Source of the DNA: Isoptericola sediminis
GTDB taxonomy: Bacteria > Actinomycetota > Actinomycetes > Actinomycetales > Cellulomonadaceae
Direction of reading: 5' to 3'
Length of the DNA: 64,000 bases
Assembly (NCBI RefSeq): GCF_013085345.1
Contig: NZ_JABFAJ010000021.1
Span: 62,001 to 126,000 of the forward strand
The position numbers and the translations under genes were made by a program. The stretch's first letter is position 1. Each line of letters begins with the position of its first letter. This document shows, piece after piece, positions 25,306 through 32,806 of the stretch. The notes under the pieces are model-generated. The model searched no databases. It saw only the letters and a list, made by a program, of their open reading frames with translations, and had not been told where the DNA came from.

Positions 25306-26835
25306 TCACACGGCGACGGCGTCGAGCTCGGCCGCGAGCCCGGGGTCGACCCGACCGCGCAGCCGCGTGCCCTCGGCCAGGTACTCCTCGCCCGTGAGCT
25401 CGCCGTGCTCGTGGACCCGGTGCACCAGGTCGCCGCGGGAGTAGGGCACGACGAGGTCGATCTCCACCGCCGGACGCGGCAGGGCGTCGGCGATCAGCTC
25501 CTTGAGCTCGGCGATCCCCTCCCCCGTGTGCGCCGACACCACGGCGGTGCGACGCTCGCGCCGCTGGATCCGTCCCACGGTGACCGGGTCGGCGAGGTCG
25601 GCCTTGTTCAGCACGACGATCTCCGGGAGGTCCTCCACGCCGGGGATGTCCGACAGCACCTCGCGGACGGCGTCGATCTGGCCCTCCGGGTCCGGGTGGG
25701 AGGCGTCGACGACGTGCAGCAGCAGCGCGGCGTCGCCCACCTCCTCGAGGGTCGAGCGGAACGCCTCGACGAGCTGGTGCGGCAGGTGACGGACGAACCC
25801 GACGGTGTCGGCGAGCGTGTACAGCCGACCGTCCTCCGTGCGGGCACGCCGCACCGTGGGGTCGAGCGTGGCGAACAGCGCGTTCTCCACGAGCACCCCG
25901 GCGTCGGTGAGGACGTTGAGCAGCGAGGACTTGCCCGCGTTGGTGTACCCGGCGATCGCGACGTTCGGCACCGAGTGCCGATGACGCTCGAGGCGCTTGG
26001 TCTCGCGGGCGGGTGCCATCGCGGCGATCTCCCGGCGCAGCTTCGCCATCCGGTTGCGGATCCGGCGCCGGTCGAGCTCGATCTTCGTCTCACCGGGGCC
26101 CCGCGAGCCCATGCCGGCGCTCGCGCCGCCGACCTGGCCGCCGGCCTGCCGGGACATCGACTCGCCCCAGCCGCGCAGGCGGGGCAGCAGGTACTCGAGC
26201 TGGGCCAGCTCGACCTGGGCCTTGCCCTCCCGCGACTTGGCGTGCTGGGCGAAGATGTCCAGGATCAGGGCCGTCCGGTCGACGACCTTGACCTTGACGA
26301 CGTCCTCCAGCGCACGCCGCTGGGACGGGGCGAGCTCGGTGTCGACGACGACGGTGTCGGCCCCGTTCGCGGCCACCATCTCGGCGAGCTCGACGGCCTT
26401 GCCGGACCCCAGATAGGTGCCCGGGTCGGGGTTGGCGCGCTTCTGCAGCAGGCCGTCCAGCACCTGGGACCCGGCGGTCTCGGCCAGGGCGGCGAGCTCG
26501 CGCAGCGAGATCTCGGCCTCCCGGGAGGCCGCCTCGCCGCCGGTGTGGAGCCCGACGAGGACGACCTTCTCGAGCCGCAGCTGGCGGTACTCGACCTCGG
26601 TGACGTCGTCGAGCTCGGTGGACAGACCGGTCACCCGGCGCAGCGCCGAGCGCTCGGCCAGGTCGAGCTGGTCGCCGTCGTAGGCCGAGTGCACGGTCCC
26701 GCCCTCGGCCCGCGCCGTCCCGGCCCTCGCGAGCACGCGCGCGACGACGTCGTTGGCGATCGACTGCGCGTCCCGGGGCTCCTCGGCGGCGGGCCCCGCC
26801 GCGGTCTGCTCGGGGTCGGTGGGGGTGTGGGTCAA
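25306..26835 (-). CDS. hflX: Ribosome-associated GTPase HflX
   Basis: Obg-HflX superfamily GTPase that splits or rescues stalled ribosomes. The 509-residue protein has an N-terminal HflX nucleotide-binding domain, a long helical linker, the G1 loop GYTNAGKSS near residue 297, the DTVGF G3 region and NKADL G4. The C-terminal domain is standard. The first codon is TTG preceded by GAGGAA with a 4-base spacer; a later start in the poorly conserved first 40 residues cannot be excluded. It is divergent from the small methyltransferase gene. Confidence 0.93.
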   Translation of the reverse strand: MTHTPTDPEQTAAGPAAEEPRDAQSIANDVVARVLARAGTARAEGGTVHSAYDGDQLDLAERSALRRVTGLSTELDDVTEVEYRQLRLEKVVLVGLHTGGEAASREAEISLRELAALAETAGSQVLDGLLQKRANPDPGTYLGSGKAVELAEMVAANGADTVVVDTELAPSQRRALEDVVKVKVVDRTALILDIFAQHAKSREGKAQVELAQLEYLLPRLRGWGESMSRQAGGQVGGASAGMGSRGPGETKIELDRRRIRNRMAKLRREIAAMAPARETKRLERHRHSVPNVAIAGYTNAGKSSLLNVLTDAGVLVENALFATLDPTVRRARTEDGRLYTLADTVGFVRHLPHQLVEAFRSTLEEVGDAALLLHVVDASHPDPEGQIDAVREVLSDIPGVEDLPEIVVLNKADLADPVTVGRIQRRERRTAVVSAHTGEGIAELKELIADALPRPAVEIDLVVPYSRGDLVHRVHEHGELTGEEYLAEGTRLRGRVDPGLAAELDAVAV

Positions 26836-26904
26836 GTCGTTCCTCTCGCTGGCTTCGGCGGGTACAACAAGGATCCCACGCGGTTTCGTCCCGACGAAGC
26901 GGAT

Positions 26905-26910
26905 TACGAT
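26905..26910 (+). promoter_or_regulatory. -10 element of leaderless methyltransferase promoter
   Basis: TACGAT lies exactly seven bases before the GTG at 26918, and no ribosome site is present. Confidence 0.5.
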
Positions 26911-26917
26911 TCCCCCC

Positions 26918-27526
26918 GTGAGCGACCACTACTTCACGGCCCGCCCGGCGTCCGACGACGAACGACGCGGCGTCGTCGTCCACCTGGCCGGCCGGGACGT
27001 GACCGTGGAGGTCGCCCCCGGGATCTTCTCCCCCGGCGGCGTCGACAAGGGCACCCGGATCCTGCTCGCCGAGCTGCCGCCGGCGCCCGCGGGCGACCTG
27101 CTGGACCTCGGGTGCGGCTGGGGCCCGATCGCGCTGACCGCGGCGCTCGAGAACCCGGCGACCACCGTCTGGGCCGTCGACGTCAACGAGCGCGCCCTGG
27201 ACCTGGTGCGCCGCAACGCCGACCGCCTGGGCGTCGCCGACCGTGTCCGCGCGATGACGCCCGACCAGGTGCCCGACGACGTGACCTTCGCCGCGATCTG
27301 GTCGAACCCGCCGATCCGCGTGGGCAAGCAGGTGCTGCACGACATGCTGCACCGCTGGCTGCCGCGGCTGGCTTCGCCGCCACCACCCGACGGGGGCGCG
27401 TGGCTCGTCGTGCAGAAGAACCTGGGCGCCGACTCCCTGGCCCGGTGGATCGAGACCGAGCTCGGGCTGGCGACCCGGCGTGCGGCGTCGTCGAAGGGGT
27501 TCCGCGTCCTGCACGTGACGCGCTGA
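26918..27526 (+). CDS. Class I SAM methyltransferase (RsmC/small MTase type)
   Basis: A 202-residue methyltransferase with the SAM-binding motif DLGCGWGPIA near residue 65, an acidic second motif (VDVNERAL) and the catalytic-type SNPPIR motif, which in this family flips a base or acts on an amino group. It resembles the catalytic half of RsmC, the 16S rRNA G1207 N2-methyltransferase, but lacks the extra N-terminal domain of the Gram-negative enzyme. Leaderless initiation at GTG 26918 is inferred from the TACGAT hexamer. It runs convergently with the kinase-like gene that follows. Confidence 0.85.
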   Translation: MSDHYFTARPASDDERRGVVVHLAGRDVTVEVAPGIFSPGGVDKGTRILLAELPPAPAGDLLDLGCGWGPIALTAALENPATTVWAVDVNERALDLVRRNADRLGVADRVRAMTPDQVPDDVTFAAIWSNPPIRVGKQVLHDMLHRWLPRLASPPPPDGGAWLVVQKNLGADSLARWIETELGLATRRAASSKGFRVLHVTR

Positions 27527-27548
27527 GGTCCGGGACACCCGCGGCGCG

Positions 27549-28643
27549 TCACCAGCGGCTCCCGCTGCGGTCAGGCGGCGAACGCCGGGTACCCGTCGAA
27601 TCCGTCTCGCCGCCCCAGACCTCCGTGGCCCAGCGTGCCGCGGCGCCGCACGTGGCGGCGAGCTCCGGCATGGCGGTGCGCAGGTTGACGGCGGCCCACC
27701 GCCACCGCGACGTCATCAGCTGCCGGTAGGACGGCGACCGCCCCGCCGGGCCGACGTGCTCGCGTCCGGCCAGGGTGCTGTCCAGGAGCCACCCGGTCAT
27801 CGCCAGGACGTAGGCCCCGCTCGCCCGTTCGACCTCGCGCTGCCAATCCTCGTGAGCGACGAGGCCCGGCGCGGACTCCTCGAGCCCGACGGTGAACTCG
27901 GCGAGCAGGGTGTCGGTCAGACCGGCCGGCGGGTCGAAGACGCACCAGCAGGTCGCGAACGGCAGCATCGTGTAGGCCGCGACGAAGGCCGGGGGCTGGA
28001 CGACCGTCCCCTCGAGGTCGAGGAACCACCACCCGTCGGGCCGCAGCACGGCGTTGTCGGGGCAGCTGTCGGACGGGGCCAGCACGACCGGGCCGCTCCC
28101 GGCGGTGAACGCCGTGGCGACCTCCCGCGCCTCGGCGTGCAGCCGGTCGGTGCGCGCCGCACCGCCCAGCAGCTCGCCCAGACGCGCGGCACCCCGGGTC
28201 ACGTGCTCGACGACGTCCCACGGTCGCGCCCCCAGGAGCTCGCGCGCCTCGTGGACCTGGTGACGGCCGCTGCCCGCCAGTCGTCCGAGCTCCCGGGCCC
28301 AGCCGGACGCGCCGGACCAGGCGGCCTCACGATCGGCGCCCAGGAGCAGGTCGGCCAGCGTCGGCGGATCGCCCAGGTCGGACATCACGAGCAACCGCTG
28401 GGCGCCGTCGGCGGCGATCAGGTCGGGCGTCCGGCCGAGCAGGGTCAGACCCGTCCGCTCGCGGTCGTAGCCGCCGTCGTCCTCGCCGTGAAACTGCTTG
28501 ACCACGACCGTGCTGCCGGCGTCGCCGCCGACGCGGCACCGCAGGACCGTCGACCGCGCCGAGCCGCCGAGGTCCTCCGGGTCGAGCAGCTGCGCGCCGA
28601 GGAGGGTCGAGGCCGCCCGCGCGACCTCGGCGACGTCCGTCAC
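27549..28643 (-). CDS. Aminoglycoside-phosphotransferase-like kinase protein
   Basis: A 364-residue protein with features of the APH/choline-kinase fold: a VVVKQFHG lysine strand near residue 48, a catalytic-loop-like APSDSCPDNAVL segment (the usual HGD is replaced by PSD) and WWFLDLEG, the counterpart of the metal-binding IDxE motif. The altered catalytic loop suggests a divergent or inactive kinase. GTG overlaps the dapF stop by four bases, making it the third gene of a miaA-dapF operon. Substrate unknown. Confidence 0.65.
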   Translation of the reverse strand: MTDVAEVARAASTLLGAQLLDPEDLGGSARSTVLRCRVGGDAGSTVVVKQFHGEDDGGYDRERTGLTLLGRTPDLIAADGAQRLLVMSDLGDPPTLADLLLGADREAAWSGASGWARELGRLAGSGRHQVHEARELLGARPWDVVEHVTRGAARLGELLGGAARTDRLHAEAREVATAFTAGSGPVVLAPSDSCPDNAVLRPDGWWFLDLEGTVVQPPAFVAAYTMLPFATCWCVFDPPAGLTDTLLAEFTVGLEESAPGLVAHEDWQREVERASGAYVLAMTGWLLDSTLAGREHVGPAGRSPSYRQLMTSRWRWAAVNLRTAMPELAATCGAAARWATEVWGGETDSTGTRRSPPDRSGSRW

Positions 28644-29575
28644 GACAGCTCGACCTCACCGGTGAACACGAGCTCGGCGGGACCGGCCAGCTCCACGTGC
28701 CCTCCGTGCAGCAGCCGGACGCGGACCTCGCCGCCGGGCACCTCGACGAACCAGGTCGACGGCACCCCGTGCGGGTCCTCGACCCCGTGCGCCGCCCAGG
28801 TGCGCACCGCGAGCGCCGCCGCGCAGGCACCCGTCCCGCAGGACCGCGTCTCACCGACACCCCGTTCGTGGACCCGCATGCGGATCCGGCCGACGGTGCC
28901 GCCGTCGGGCCCCGGCTCCTCGCCGAGCGGGACGACGAGCTCGACGTTCGTGCCGTGCGGCGGGACAGGTTCGACCGCGGGCGCCCGGCCGAGGTCCAGG
29001 GCGGCGAGCTCGGCGACGTCGGACAGCGCCACGACGGTGTGCGGGTTGCCGAGGTCGATGCTCAGGCCGGGACGGGGGGCGTCCCACCCCGGGGTCAGGA
29101 CCATGGCGTCGGCGCCGGCCGCGGCGGAGTCCGGGCCGCCGGACAGGGACCAGGGCCCCATGTCCACGGCGTACCAGCCGCTCGGCTCGCGCCGGACCCG
29201 CTTGACGCCACCCCGGGTGCCGAGCGCGAGCTCGCCGCCGCCGGACAGGTCGACGAGGCCAAGCTGCTCGGCGAACGCGGTGAAGACGCGCACGCCGTTG
29301 CCGCACATCTCGGCGCGGCTGCCGTCACCGTTGCGGTAGTCCATGAACCAGATGGCCTCCGGGTCCTCGGCGAGGACGGCGTCGGCGACCTCCTCCCCCG
29401 CCCGGGCGAGCGCCGCCGTCGGGGCGAGCCGGATCACCCCGTCAGCACCGATCCCGCTGCGGCGGTCGGCGAGGCGACGCACCTGCTCGGCCGTGAGGTC
29501 CATCTCGCCGCGGGTGTCGGCGAGGAGCACGAAGTCGTTCTGCGTGCCGTGCCCCTTGGTGAAACGTACGGTCAT
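28640..29575 (-). CDS. dapF: Diaminopimelate epimerase
   Basis: Converts LL- to meso-diaminopimelate for peptidoglycan and lysine synthesis. The 311-residue protein has the two catalytic cysteines in MCGNGVR near residue 88 and RSCGTGACA near 245, and the family's N-terminal KGHGTQNDF. ATG at 29575 overlaps the miaA stop codon (ATGA). The coupling of dapF to miaA is widespread in actinobacteria. Confidence 0.96.
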   Translation of the reverse strand: MTVRFTKGHGTQNDFVLLADTRGEMDLTAEQVRRLADRRSGIGADGVIRLAPTAALARAGEEVADAVLAEDPEAIWFMDYRNGDGSRAEMCGNGVRVFTAFAEQLGLVDLSGGGELALGTRGGVKRVRREPSGWYAVDMGPWSLSGGPDSAAAGADAMVLTPGWDAPRPGLSIDLGNPHTVVALSDVAELAALDLGRAPAVEPVPPHGTNVELVVPLGEEPGPDGGTVGRIRMRVHERGVGETRSCGTGACAAALAVRTWAAHGVEDPHGVPSTWFVEVPGGEVRVRLLHGGHVELAGPAELVFTGEVELS

Positions 29576-30555
29576 GAGCCCAGACTACGGCGCACGGGTC
29601 GGTCCTCCGGGACCGGCAGCTCGTCGGCGTCGGCGGCCCGGACCAGGGCCAGGGCATCCTCGACCAGGGTGGGCGACCCGGCGTCCAGCCAGTGCACGCG
29701 CGGGTCGCGCCCGAACCACCCCATCTGCTTGCGGGCCAGCCGGCGCGTGTTGGTCACGACGGCCTCGCGCGCCTCGGCCTCGGTGAGGTCACCGGCGAAC
29801 CAGCGCAGCAGCTCGGCGTAACCGACGGCGCGGGCCGCCGTCGTCCCGAGCCCGCGACCGGTCCCGCCCTGCGCGGGCGAGGCCAGCGAGCGGACCTCCT
29901 CGACCAGCCCGGCGGACCACATCCGCTCCACCCGGCCGGCCACCCGGGCGTCGAGCACGGGCCGGTCGCAGTCCAGCCCGATCTGGACCGCGGGACGGAC
30001 GTACTCCTGCCGCGGCAGGTTCGCGGTGAACGGCCGACCGGTGATCTCGACGACCTCCAGGGCACGCACGAGACGGCGGGTGTTCGCCGGACCGATGGAC
30101 TCGGCCGCGCCGGGGTCGAGACGGGCCAGCTCGGCGTGCAGCGCACGGGGGCCCTCGGTCTCGGCGCGTTCCTCGAGCCGGGTGCGGACCTCCGGGTCGG
30201 TGCCCGGGAACTCCATGTGGTCCAGCAGGGCACGCACGTACAACCCCGAGCCGCCGACCACGACCGCCCGGGCCCCGCGTGCGGCGACGGCGTCCAGGTC
30301 CGCGCGGGCCGCCGTCTGGTAGTGCGCGACGGAGGCGTCCTCGGTCGGGTCGAGCACGTCGAGCTGGTGGTGCACGATCCCTCGTCGCTCGGCCGGTGGC
30401 ACCTTGGCCGTGCCGACGTCCATGCCGCGGTAGAGCTGGAAGGCGTCGGCGTTGACGATCTCCGCCGGCGCCGGCGGGCGCGACAGCGCTTCGGCGAGGT
30501 CCAGGGCGAGGTCCGACTTCCCGGTGGCGGTGGGTCCCACGACGGCGACGATCAC
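29572..30555 (-). CDS. miaA: tRNA dimethylallyltransferase MiaA
   Basis: Adds a dimethylallyl group to A37 of tRNAs reading UNN codons, the substrate then used by MiaB, also in this window. The 327-residue protein has the P-loop GPTATGKS at residues 7-14, the NADAFQLYRGMDVGTAK block and VGGSGLYVRAL. The first codon is GTG with only a weak ribosome site. It heads a leftward operon with dapF and the kinase-like gene. Confidence 0.96.
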   Translation of the reverse strand: MIVAVVGPTATGKSDLALDLAEALSRPPAPAEIVNADAFQLYRGMDVGTAKVPPAERRGIVHHQLDVLDPTEDASVAHYQTAARADLDAVAARGARAVVVGGSGLYVRALLDHMEFPGTDPEVRTRLEERAETEGPRALHAELARLDPGAAESIGPANTRRLVRALEVVEITGRPFTANLPRQEYVRPAVQIGLDCDRPVLDARVAGRVERMWSAGLVEEVRSLASPAQGGTGRGLGTTAARAVGYAELLRWFAGDLTEAEAREAVVTNTRRLARKQMGWFGRDPRVHWLDAGSPTLVEDALALVRAADADELPVPEDRPVRRSLGS

Positions 30556-30595
30556 GGACCCACGGTACGACGCGGGGGGTGGGGGCCGACGCCGT

Positions 30596-30601
30596 TAGGC
30601 T
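30596..30601 (+). promoter_or_regulatory. -10 element of leaderless promoter (gene at 30608)
   Basis: TAGGCT lies six bases before the GTG start codon, with no ribosome site between them. Confidence 0.5.
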
Positions 30602-30607
30602 CTGCGG

Positions 30608-31078
30608 GTGCTGCTGCTGTCCACCCTCGCCGTGAGCCTGCTGTCGGGGCTCGTCCCGGTCGTCAGCATCGAGGTCTACCTCGGGGGTGTCGCGGCCGTG
30701 ACGGACGTCAGCGCGGTCCCCGGCCGGGCCCTGGCACTGTCGTTGGTGGCCGGCGTCGGGCAGACGGTCGCCAAGATGGTCTGGTACCTCGGCGCGGCCC
30801 GCTCCATGGAGACCCGCTGGGTGCGCGACAAGCTGGCGGTCGGCCGGCGCCGGGAGACCTTCGACCGGTGGCAGCGGCGGATCGCGGGGCGCCCGTGGCT
30901 GAGTGCCGTCGTGCTCCTGGCCGCGGGCGCGGTCGGGTTCCCGCCGCTGATGATCATGGCCGTCGTGGCCGGCTCGCTGCGGGTGCCGTGGGCGGTCTTC
31001 GTCCCGACGGTGCTCGTGGGCCGCACCGTCCGCTTCTGGCTCCTGCTCGAGGGCGTCGGCTGGTTCGCCGGAGGCTGA
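30608..31078 (+). CDS. Small DedA/VTT-like membrane protein
   Basis: A 156-residue membrane protein with hydrophobic stretches near residues 1-32, 40-62, 97-122 and 126-150 separated by a basic cytoplasmic loop (METRWVRDKLAVGRRR). The order of helices and Gly/Pro content resemble small members of the VTT (DedA/SNARE-associated) group, some of which handle undecaprenyl phosphate or other lipids. I would not assign a substrate. It appears leaderless and ends one base before the convergent gene at 31080. Confidence 0.6.
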   Translation: MLLLSTLAVSLLSGLVPVVSIEVYLGGVAAVTDVSAVPGRALALSLVAGVGQTVAKMVWYLGAARSMETRWVRDKLAVGRRRETFDRWQRRIAGRPWLSAVVLLAAGAVGFPPLMIMAVVAGSLRVPWAVFVPTVLVGRTVRFWLLLEGVGWFAGG

Positions 31079-31079
31079 G

Positions 31080-31679
31080 TCAGTCGGCCCAGGTGACGAC
31101 GTCGTAGGTGTCCGGGAGGTGCCCCCCGCCCGGCTCGGCCACCACGCGCACGGTCGCGGTCCAGCCGTGCCGGGCGGCGAGCCCGTCGAGCACGCCGCGG
31201 ACCGCCGGCGCGCAGGCGGTCGGCCCGGCGGCCGCGTCCTCGGGATCGCCGCCGGCGACCACGAGCGCGTCCAGGCCGGACAGCTCGCCGAGGCCGTAGC
31301 CCACCGCGGCGTGGTCGTCGCCGGCCAGCTGCACCACGTGCGCCCGACGGGCGGCCTGCTCCCCCACCACCGCGGCCAGGGTCAGCAGGGCGACCGAGGC
31401 CGGCACCTGGGCGGTCGGGACACCGGCGGCGATCAGCTGCCCCGGCAGCCAGCGGTCGGCGACGCCGGCGGCGGCCAGGGACGGGCGGCGGATCCCGGCG
31501 GAGCTGCGCGACGCGGGAGCGAGGACGCCCCAGCGGTCCGGCGGACCGCCGTGCGGGCCACGGACCGCGGCCAGGGCCCGCGAGACGGCGGCGCGGACCG
31601 CCGTCAGCGGCCGCGCGTGACCGGCCGCGCCGGGGACCAGGAGCGGGGTCGCGGGCAGGACGACGGCACGGGTGGGCAC
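31080..31679 (-). CDS. Conserved protein, LigB/extradiol-dioxygenase-like fold
   Basis: A 199-residue Ala-rich protein that resembles the actinobacterial family found next to miaA-dapF (Rv2728c in Mycobacterium tuberculosis, as I recall). The pattern AVVLPATPLLVPGAAG at the start, GDDHAAVGYG in the middle and VAGGDPEDA recalls class III extradiol dioxygenase-like (LigB/MEMO) proteins. The dioxygenase metal ligands are not evident, so catalysis is unproven. GTG at 31679 sits six bases after a TAGGTT hexamer, suggesting a leaderless mRNA. Confidence 0.6.
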   Translation of the reverse strand: MPTRAVVLPATPLLVPGAAGHARPLTAVRAAVSRALAAVRGPHGGPPDRWGVLAPASRSSAGIRRPSLAAAGVADRWLPGQLIAAGVPTAQVPASVALLTLAAVVGEQAARRAHVVQLAGDDHAAVGYGLGELSGLDALVVAGGDPEDAAAGPTACAPAVRGVLDGLAARHGWTATVRVVAEPGGGHLPDTYDVVTWAD

Positions 31680-31685
31680 GTTGCC

Positions 31686-31691
31686 AACCTA
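31686..31691 (-). promoter_or_regulatory. -10 element of leaderless promoter (gene at 31080)
   Basis: TAGGTT on the minus strand, six bases before the GTG at 31679. It lies only ten bases from the rightward -10 of the YbjN pair, so the two promoters overlap back to back. Confidence 0.5.
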
Positions 31692-31701
31692 CCGGGACGT
31701 G

Positions 31702-31707
31702 TAGCGT
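31702..31707 (+). promoter_or_regulatory. -10 element of leaderless promoter (YbjN pair)
   Basis: TAGCGT lies seven bases before GTG 31715. This decides the start: a GTG at 31706 in the same frame would overlap the hexamer. Confidence 0.45.
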
Positions 31708-31714
31708 GGGAGGT

Positions 31715-32281
31715 GTGAGGTTCTTCGGGTCGCGCCGGATCGCCAGATCGTCAGCTGCATCGCGTGAGGAGCCCCTCGACGCTGACCTGTTGCGCAGCGA
31801 CGTCGAGAACGTCCTGCTGGACGGGCCGGTCGGACAGCTCGCGGGTGCCGCGCCGCGGCCGGTGTCGCGCGAGCGGGTCAGCGCCTGGCTGGACGCCTCC
31901 GGGTTCACCTACACCGTCGACAACGACGGCGACCTCGGGGGCATCTGGCACGGCCGGGTGTTCTCCTTCCTCGTCCTGGGCGACGACGGGGAGGTCGTGC
32001 AGGTGCGCGGGCAGTGGCACCGCCAGGCCACGATCGAGCGCCTCGGGGAGATCCTCGAGGTCTGCAACGCCTGGAACGCCGAGCGCATCTGGCCGACGGC
32101 GTACGCACGGGTGCGCGACGACGGCACGGTCGTGGTCTGCGCGGAGGTCACCACGAGCCTGGAGCACGGCGCCACGGACGACCAGCTCGCCCAGGTCCTG
32201 GAGTGCGGGCTGTCCACCGGGGTGATGCTCTTCGAGCACCTGGACTCGGTGTTCCCGGACCCGCTGCAGGTGACACCGTGA
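31715..32281 (+). CDS. YbjN domain protein 1
   Basis: A 188-residue soluble protein with a YbjN-type domain: a VSRERVSAWLDASGFTYTVDNDG N-terminal half and the NAWNAERIWPTAYARV and LEHGATDDQLAQ blocks. YbjN proteins share the fold of type III secretion chaperones and are of unknown function. It is a paralogue of the next gene, with which it overlaps by four bases (GTGA). GTG 31715 is preferred because of the -10 hexamer; GTG 31706 is the alternative. Confidence 0.8.
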   Translation: MRFFGSRRIARSSAASREEPLDADLLRSDVENVLLDGPVGQLAGAAPRPVSRERVSAWLDASGFTYTVDNDGDLGGIWHGRVFSFLVLGDDGEVVQVRGQWHRQATIERLGEILEVCNAWNAERIWPTAYARVRDDGTVVVCAEVTTSLEHGATDDQLAQVLECGLSTGVMLFEHLDSVFPDPLQVTP

Positions 32282-32787
32282 CGGGGCCGCTGCGACGGGC
32301 GGCGACCGTGGTGCTGCAGGCGGCGCGGCGCCGACGGGCCGACGACCCCGGACCGCCGGCCGCCCGCCCCACGCCGGTGACCGCCCGGCGGATCGGCGCC
32401 GACCTGGCGCGCCGCGGCTACCGGTTCCGCACCGACGCCGACGGTGACCTCACGGGCACGTGGGACGGGCACCGCTTCTGGTTCCTGCTCCTCGGCGAGG
32501 ACGGCGAGATCCTGCAGGTGCGGGGTCGCTGGTCCGGCTCCGTGCCGGAGAGCGCGCGGCCCGCGGTGCTGCAGGCGTGCAACGACTGGAACCGGGAACG
32601 GATCTGGCCGAAGGTCTACACCCGCGCCGAGGGGGGCGGACTGGCCCTGTACGGCGAGGTGTCGGTCGACCTGGAGCAGGGCGCGACCGACGACCAGCTC
32701 GCCGAGACGCTGTCGTGCGGTCTGGTGACGACGTCGCAGTTCTTCGCCGGGCTCGCCACCCTGGTGGGGCCCGAGGCCGAGGACTGA
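32278..32787 (+). CDS. YbjN domain protein 2
   Basis: A 169-residue paralogue of the preceding gene, sharing the DNDG/DADGDL, N-x-WN-x-ERIWP and LEQGATDDQL signatures. It lacks the first 30 or so residues of its neighbour and starts instead with a basic helix (LRRAATVVLQAARRRR). Overlapping start and stop codons make a co-translated pair that may act as a heterodimer, which is inference. It ends 19 bases before the convergent miaB. Confidence 0.8.
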   Translation: MTGPLRRAATVVLQAARRRRADDPGPPAARPTPVTARRIGADLARRGYRFRTDADGDLTGTWDGHRFWFLLLGEDGEILQVRGRWSGSVPESARPAVLQACNDWNRERIWPKVYTRAEGGGLALYGEVSVDLEQGATDDQLAETLSCGLVTTSQFFAGLATLVGPEAED

Positions 32788-32806
32788 GGCCCCGGCCCGC
32801 CGGGCG

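Noticed and set aside
27567-27581. CAGCGG-CTC-CCGCTG hairpin as a terminator between the methyltransferase and kinase-like genes
   Set aside because: Only six base pairs and inside the kinase-like coding end; likely chance.
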